DNA of 64,000 bases, from contig JBHGNT010000010.1 of assembly GCA_043228905.1 (NCBI GenBank), positions 9,858,001-9,922,000 of the forward strand, in the 5' to 3' direction. The DNA is from Azolla caroliniana (taxonomy: Eukaryota; Polypodiophyta). Shown piece after piece: positions 58,400 to 64,000 of this stretch. Position 1 is the stretch's first letter. Every line of letters begins with the position of its first letter. The position numbers were made by a program, and so were the translations under genes. The notes beneath the pieces were generated by a model. It saw only the letters and a program-made list of their open reading frames with translations, was not told where the DNA came from and ran no database searches.

Positions 58400-59500
58400 T
58401 CAGCTGGCGTAGTACACGGGCCTATACCAATTCGGGGGTGTGCATTGCATCAGGGCACTTCCGATGGCGATGTCTGAAGCATCTACGAAGACATGAAACG
58501 GTTCGGACCAAACCGGAGACTGGACCACCGGGGCATGTGACAACATTCGTTTCAGGGTCTGATAGGCCGTGTCCTCGATTGACGTCCATTGGAAAGGAAG
58601 GCGATGGACTGTCGCGTGTAACGGTGTCGCGAAATCGGCCAGGTGTCGTATCATTCGGCTGTGCCACCGGATCTGTCCCAAAAAACGGCTTAGTGCCTTA
58701 GCGTTCGAGGGTGCGGTGGCATTCAGGATTGCCTTTACTTTATCCGGGTCCATAGTGATGCCTTCTTGACTGACAATGTGGCCGAGAAGGTTGCCGCTGG
58801 TGACTAAGAACGCGCATTTCGCCAGGTTTAAACTCAATCGAGCTTGGCGACATCGGTCCAGGCAGAGTCATAACTGGGTCATGTGTTCCCGTCGATGGCC
58901 ATACACGGCGAAATCGTCGAGAAAGACTTGCATGAACGCCGGGATGTAGTCATGAAAGATTTCGGTGATGATGCGCTGGAACGTAGCCGGCGCCGTTTTT
59001 AGACCGAACATCATAACTTCTGCTACAAAAACACCCCATTCCATGACGAAAGCGGTTTTCTCTTGATCCTCCGGGTGCATTCTTATCTGGTTATAGACGC
59101 TGAACTCGTCGAGGAAACTGTAGCATTCGTGGCCGGCTACTGTGTCGAGGACGCTATCTGTGAATGGGAGAGGGAAACCGTCGGTGACTGTTGCCGCGTT
59201 AAGCTTCCGATAGTCAACGCAGACGCGGATTTTTCCGTTCTTCTTTGGGACCACTACGATCGGGCTCAACCATGTAGCCCGTTTAACAAGGCGAATGAAG
59301 CCCACTCGGAGTAGTTTGTCAATTTCCTCTTTGACTTTAGCGGCGTAGTTGGGGTTCATCCTGTAGCGCCTGTGCTGAACCGGCCGAGTGTCGGGTAAGA
59401 TGTGAATTTGATGTTGGTAGTATTGAGGATCCAGCCCCTTCATATCGGTGTAAGACCAAGAGAAAACATCCTGTAGTCGGTGAGTAATTTTACGAGGCAT
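58400..59500 (-). pseudogene. reverse transcriptase of element G
   Basis: 59500-58868: RYRMNPNYAAKVKEEIDKLL, VVVPKKNGKIRVCVDYRKLN, FLDEFSVYNQIRM, the active-site box MQVFLDDFAVYG (FLDD). After a stop at about 58868 it continues in 58837-58400 (LNLAKCAFLV, LLGHIVSQEGITMDP, FLGQIRWHSRMIRHLA, then the RNase H start FHVFVDASDIAIGSALMQ). Confidence 0.88.
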
Positions 59501-59589
59501 GCCCGTTCTCCGGTTGGTAGATTATTGGCAATTTGTACCGTACGGGGATTCTCGTCTGAACCGAGGTTTATTGTTTCCAGGGTTGATGC

Positions 59590-60711
59590 TTTCACTCATT
59601 GTGAAATGGCGAGTTCGCGTTCGAAAGCCTCCCGAGCATGACGTAGCTCGGCAACTGTGGTTGCATCTGGTTCATCCTGGGGTGGTGACTCCTCCGTGAC
59701 TTCCTCCTCTTTAGATGGCTCGATGGTTGGTAAGGCATTGATTTTGAAGAGAGGGATGATCGTGGGATGATCATCTAGGAAGTCATCGACCTCCTCATCG
59801 GCCAACCCGTCAAGCATATGGACCCCTTCTGCGTATAACGGCGAAGTGTTGAGGGCGACGGGGACTTGTTCTTCAGTGATGATTCAGACTTTTGTCTTTC
59901 CTCTTCGGAACGAGATCATGTTGTGTTGTCAATGTTGCTTGATATTCGTTGTACGCAACCATGGTCGACCTAGTAAAATTGGGTAGGCACCTTGTGTCTC
60001 CAGTCTTAGCACGACGGCCAAGATCATGAACATGTGGCCTCCGAGTGTGAAGTCGAGATGGCGGATTAAACCAATGGGGCGAACGGAGCGGGTGTCGGCC
60101 ATCCAAAGCCAAAAGGGGCATAGTTCCCATTGATTCAAGCTGAGGTTGAGACACGTTGACTCGCTAATAACATTTACGCCGGATCCGCCGTTGATGATGC
60201 ATCCGTGCAGGTCTTGTCCCTTAATGATGATTCGCACAGCTGGGTTCTGAGAATCCATGAGTGGTGGACCGGTTCCTGCTTCGGTGAGGTGTACCGGTGG
60301 CGTCACGGGCTTAGTATTGGCCTGGAGTGCGGCCAGGGTGTCCCGAAATCTCGGCATGAGTGGTAGCAGTTTATGTAGGGGCAGCGAGATGCGGGAGTTG
60401 GTAAGAACATCCCATAGTTGGTCGTCCTCCGATGACGTGGATGGTGCCGAGGTTTGTGGTACTTCACTGGGCCTGTCTCTCATGTCAGTTTGCATGCGTA
60501 CAACATTATTTTTATTGGCCGTGTCGATCCATTCTTTTGCTGCCTGACGTACTTCATCCTGGATTTGCCACTGAGTAGTCTGTGCTTTACTCCCGGTAGT
60601 GACCGTTTGAACATCGGCCATGATACTGTTCACCGCGGGTGCCTTGCCACGGTTGGTTGTCAGACATTGCGTGGCGTAGTGGCCTGGTTGATTACATTTA
60701 AAACATGTCAC
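59590..60711 (-). pseudogene. nucleocapsid-protease region of element G
   Basis: 60711-59929 starts with a zinc knuckle CFKC-4-H-4-C, followed by a linker and a protease: CIINGGSGVNVIS, where DGGSG is expected in Tat/Athila-like proteases, and PILLGRPWLR. The codon at 60192-60190 reads AAC (Asn) instead of GAC (Asp), so this protease is probably inactive. A frame of acidic linker follows (59817-59596). Confidence 0.8.
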
Positions 60712-61083
60712 ATTGGCCGAGCTGTTGGTGTCCGCTCGGTCTGTGTGTGGAAGTTGTTGTTGTTGATTCTCGGTCTCATTTGGTGGTGGGTTGTTCCGAG
60801 GTGCGTTGGAGTTGCGCTGGTCATTTTGAGGAGCGTCCTGTCGGCGGTTTTCATTAGGTCTTCTATTGTTGCATGTGTTCCGGTTGCCATTTCGTCGATC
60901 AATGCGTGAGTTCCGTCAGTCATACCGGTCATCGCGATCGTCATCATATCGGGCGTAATCGTCGTGTCGATCATCGCGATAATGATCACGGCGGTTATCA
61001 CATCGGTAGTCGTCGTCTCGGCGCCGTCAATCCGGGGTTCATGGTTGGTCGTAATCCTGGTCTCGGTAGATATATCGCTCGTC

Positions 61084-61971
61084 CTACCGAGAGTATGTAT
61101 TTCGTGGCTCGATCTGGCGGACCGGTGCCGCCGTTGTGCGGTTCAGCATATTATATTTGCACTGCTCGACCATGTGAGCTCGAGACTGACAGATCGGACA
61201 CTGTAGTCGGTGGGGACATTCGAGGGCCAGGTGCCCTGATCCTGAACACACGGTGCATTGGAGGGCTTGGTGAAAGCGATTGTCCTCTTGGGGAAGAGCG
61301 TTTTGCAAGGATGTCATCGAGAAGGCCGTGTCGTGCTGGTTCCGATCGAGGGCGAGAATGCGCGCTATGACTTGTTCAATAGTATGGTTGGCGAAATTTG
61401 TAAGTGCGAGAGTCGTTCGTAGAGGCTCTCGTAAACTGGATAGGAAAGTGTCTGGTATATTTTGTGCCGAGACATCATTGGCCACTTGTCTGTAGAGATC
61501 CTGGAACCGGATCGTGAACTGCGCGACCGTTTCGTGCAGTTCCTGGCATATAGAGAAAAATTGCCGGAGCAGTTCCCGTTTAGGCACCTCGCGATGAAAA
61601 AGTTCAAGGAACTTTGTGCGCACGATTTGGAAAGTGGTGGCCTCTCCTATTTCGAGGCGAGAGTACCATCGTGTGGCCGGTCCATCGAGGGAGAATGTGA
61701 ACTCGGCAATCTTCGAGGCATCGATTTCGGCCGGCGTGAGGCGGTGCGTGGAGTGGTTAGACTGCCACGTGGATATGAAGGCACGGACGTGTGACTTCGC
61801 GTCTGGTCCGTCGGTGTATCGTGGGTATGGGTACGACATGATGTCATACTGTGGGTCTTCTGGTAGCATCGGAAAAGGGTTTAGTTCCGGTTGATTTACC
61901 TCCGGAGGGCTCGACGGGGGTTTTGGTGGTGAATCAACTCGCGATCGAGTGTCTGGTGGTGAGGATTGCAC
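61084..61971 (-). pseudogene. gag of element G
   Basis: Frame with Pro-rich start, capsid core (YTDGPDAKSHVRAFISTW, FSLDGPATRWYSRLE, LFHREVPKRELLRQFFSICQ, ETVAQFTIRFQDLYRQV) and two zinc knuckles (CTVCSGSGHLALEC, CPICQSRAHMVEQC); a third lies in the next frame (60711). No good ATG was found at the 5' end; the open frame continues upstream to a stop at about 62100, so the start is uncertain or lost. Confidence 0.82.
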
Positions 61972-62139
61972 TGGACAAGCCTCCGATTGATCGGGAAAGG
62001 ATTGGTCAGTGACCGCCGAGTCGGAAGTTCCTTCAACTGGCTCAGGGCATCGGGTGGGTGGCCGAGACCTCGTGGTGCGAGAGGGCGCCCTAACGGTGGC
62101 TGGTGGTTACCTTCAACGAAGTTCGCTATGCACTCACAG

Positions 62140-62157
62140 CTGTAACCGGGCGTGCCA
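62140..62157 (-). promoter_or_regulatory. primer-binding-like site of element G
   Basis: Minus strand TGGCACGCCCGGTTACAG, five bases inside the 5' LTR. The tRNA was not identified. Confidence 0.6.
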
Positions 62158-62162
62158 AATTG

Positions 62163-62618
62163 TGTTACTCGTTCCTTTGGGTGAACACCTTCGATAGATC
62201 TGCGGCTATCGGTCTTCAAGGGCGTGGTACGTGAAGGCTCGTAACAGAGGCGTTGAGAGAGATACAGGGCTCTGAGAGAAAACTCTAGCGAGGTCTTGAT
62301 AGAAGTGGGCGGCGTTGAACTCATAGGTATGGATCAAAGCACAGACTCATGGAGCAAAATGGGCACAAATCAGATCTATTACTATGACAGAAAAGATTAC
62401 AGAACACGGCCTATGGCCGGTGACCTTACAAGTTTATCTAATTACGAAGGACTAAGCTAGTGCTTCCGCCTATATTTTTCTTTTTCTCTCCTCTGAGGTA
62501 CTGGTCCTCGTTTAAATAACTTTTCCCCTAATACACAGCCGAGCCGTCGGTGGCCCGTGATACTCGGAATCGGCGTTTGCTAATTTCCTAATTTTACATT
62601 TCTCTCCTCTGGACAACA
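62163..62618 (-). repeat. 5' LTR of element G
   Basis: 456 bp, matching 52639-53074 with few differences (for example TGTTACTC against TGTTACCC). Confidence 0.92.
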
Positions 62619-62623
62619 ATTGG

Positions 62624-62794
62624 TGTGGTGCTTTCCATAATGTACGTTGTCTTGTTTAGATCTTATTCTCTTGAATCTTAATCTTTCTCTTCCTTCTTGG
62701 TTGAACTCTCAGGCTTCTCTCCCTCCTCTTACTCCCTAGTCCAAGACCCCTGTGGTCCCATCCTATCTGACACGTATGCGCGATTTCCACGACA
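62624..62794 (+). mobile_element. solo LTR H, right part
   Basis: The last 171 bases of LTR H, from element G's right target duplication to GATTTCCACGACA. No interior or second LTR of this family was seen in the window. Confidence 0.8.
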
Positions 62795-63515
62795 CCGGCT
62801 TGGTCGTCGAGTGTAAGTCTGAATGCGGCTACTTTGGTAGTCTCTGTGAGGGGTTCATAAGCTCGACATATCTGCGTGAACCTCTCTACGTGATCATATG
62901 CGTCACTGAAACCAAGAAAACAAGGTACTAGTTTAGAAATGGAAGCGCTCTTCCCACTGTCGTTTGTGGGGTTTCTCGAATTGTCCGTGGGTGTTCGTTC
63001 TTTTCCCATCAATGCCATGAGGGTTTGGATGGATTGTAATGCTAGTGCGAGTTCAGCATTTGGGGGTGTTGGGGTAGTTTTGTCGGGTGTCGGGATCGTG
63101 TCCATATGTGGCGGCGTCGCGTGTCGTCGCGTGTCGTCGCGTGTGTGCTTCATTTGGGATGTTGCCCGTTGTGCTCGAATGCAGTGCCGGGCTGGGCTCG
63201 CAGTCTCAACGGTGCATATGTGACGATGCTTCTAGGAGGTTAAGTTTTTGTTGCACTCGCGCGAACATGTCTTTCCTTTCTGCCAAAGTGGCTTCAATAT
63301 CTCGAGTGATGATTTCCGGTTGTTCCCCTTTTGCGAGTTGCATCGTCCATATATTGATTTCTTGTTCTATCACACGTAACTCTTCCGCGGCATCCTATAT
63401 GTGTTGCTCTACATTGAGCGGGTCTACCATTGGGCTCTCCTCTAGTGGGGGTGTGTTGAGAGGTGCTTTGGTTCCAGGTTCGATGGGAGGTTCATGTTTG
63501 GTAGTGTCCTTGGGT
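62795..63515 (-). pseudogene. N-terminal gag of element F
   Basis: Minus strand. The part at about 63480-63210 encodes a coiled-coil-like stretch (RVIEQEINIWTMQLAKG, EIITRDIEATLAERKDMFA) with one stop; then 63153-62795 gives the capsid N-terminal part (ALALQSIQTLMALMGK, FLGFSDAYDHVERFTQICRA, FRLTLDDQAG). It stops at H's target duplication, and the frame resumes at 52060. Confidence 0.7.
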
Positions 63516-63639
63516 TAACCACCCTCCGTGGTATCGAGTCGGGTTAGATGGGTCAACACCTTGTGCTTGGTTGGTTTGTGTGAACTCCTCTTGGCATGTG
63601 GATCGGGTTTTGAACATCCCTGTCCATGAGGATTTGGCC

Positions 63640-64000
63640 ATGTTCTCTTGTCAAGCTTTGCGGGTTCGTCGAAAGATGATCCTTTGTCGAACTTTGTGGG
63701 TTTGGTAGACCTTGATCTTTCGTCGAAAGATTTGGGTTTGGCAAACTTTGATCTTTCGTCGAAAGATATTCCCCTTATCGAACTCTGATCTTTCGATGAA
63801 GAATGATCTTCCGTCGAAAGATATCCTCTTGTCAAGCTTTACGGGTTTGTCAAAAGATGGTCTTTCGTCGAACTTTGTGGGTTTGGCAGACCTTGATCTT
63901 TCGTCGAAAGATGTGGGTTTGGCAAACTTTGATCTTTCGTTGAAAGATGTTCCCCTTATCGAACTATGATCTTTCGACGAAGGATGATCTTCAGTCGAAA
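63640..64000. repeat. tandem repeat of ~182 bp with palindromic core, runs off the window
   Basis: ACTTTGTGGG-TTTGG-AGACCTTG occurs at 63691 and 63872. Inside each unit the near-palindrome GATCTTTCGTCGAAAGAT and variants recur four to five times. Lies upstream of F gag, so probably in the F leader or LTR. Confidence 0.8.

Larger units (their letters stand above)
52639..62618 (-). mobile_element. Ty3/gypsy element G with accessory ORF
   Basis: About 10 kb, bounded by LTRs 52639-53074 (3') and 62163-62618 (5') and by an exact 5-bp duplication ATTGG (52634-52638 and 62619-62623). Minus-strand order: leader and primer site, gag with three zinc knuckles, protease, RT, RNase H, integrase, then a ~3-kb accessory ORF. 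GGSG protease and LLGRPWL motifs plus a post-pol ORF fit the Tat-like group. Inserted into solo LTR H. Confidence 0.92.
20884..64000 (-). mobile_element. large Ty3/gypsy element F with nested insertions, open at right edge
   Basis: Host element of the nest. Its segments on the minus strand are: leader repeats and gag N-terminus (64000-62795), gag C-terminus (52060-50845), protease-RT-RNase H-integrase-second protease (34143-29047), tail, spacer and accessory ORF (27988-22817 and 21442-21322), polypurine tract (21321-21311) and 3' LTR (21310-20884). Subtracting the insertions leaves about 13.2 kb in the window. The minus-strand frame resumes across the B, H and E2 insertion points once one target-duplication copy is removed, which ties these segments to one element. 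Large size and a post-pol accessory ORF recall the Tat/Ogre group, but placement needs a tree. Confidence 0.8.

Overview
This is nuclear DNA of a land plant, most likely a repeat-rich seed plant. It holds one clear intron-containing host gene, a homologue of the nonsense-mediated decay factor SMG9, with canonical GT-AG introns. Almost everything else is LTR retrotransposon sequence of plant Ty1/copia and Ty3/gypsy types, plus one hAT-like MITE. There are no prokaryotic features, rRNA genes or CRISPR arrays.

Left part (1-20883). A Ty3/gypsy copy (A, minus strand) runs off the left edge and is followed by an older gag relic (J). The SMG9-like gene occupies 6563-10287 on the plus strand in eight exons. 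Downstream are a 479-bp hAT-like MITE with an exact 8-bp target duplication (11274-11768), a possible small gene for a cysteine-rich single-pass membrane protein (12154-12465, minus), long A+T-rich stretches without recognisable genes, a ~60-bp minisatellite split by a solo copia LTR with a CTTCT duplication, and the 3' half of a decayed copia element (C, minus, 18223-20883).

Right part (20884-64000). This is a deep nest of retroelements. A very large Ty3/gypsy element (F, minus, at least 13 kb once insertions are subtracted) starts with its 3' LTR at 20884 and runs off the right edge. It lies against the broken 5' side of copia C and was probably inserted into it. F is interrupted by four insertions: two solo LTRs of one family (E1 21443-22816, E2 27989-29046), a gypsy element B (34144-50844, same family as A), and another solo LTR (H, 52061-62794). 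H is itself split by a gypsy element G (52639-62618, ATTGG duplication). B is split by a copia element K (38239-48500), and K is split by a young, apparently complete copia element L (41265-46750, ACCGG duplication, LTRs identical except for a microsatellite, one open frame of 1337 codons). The order of events is thus C, F, then B/H/E1/E2, then K and G, then L.

Most unusual is F. Its minus-strand frame continues past integrase into a second aspartic-protease-like domain (DT-x-AS and LLG-D motifs), although F already has a protease before its reverse transcriptase. F then has a spacer with a 37-bp minisatellite and a second long accessory frame (globular head, Pro-rich, coiled coil) that ends at the polypurine tract. 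G has an accessory frame of the same general layout after its integrase. The E1, E2, H and B insertions all seem to have 4-bp rather than 5-bp target duplications. All assignments come from reading motifs and repeats by eye; no database search was possible.
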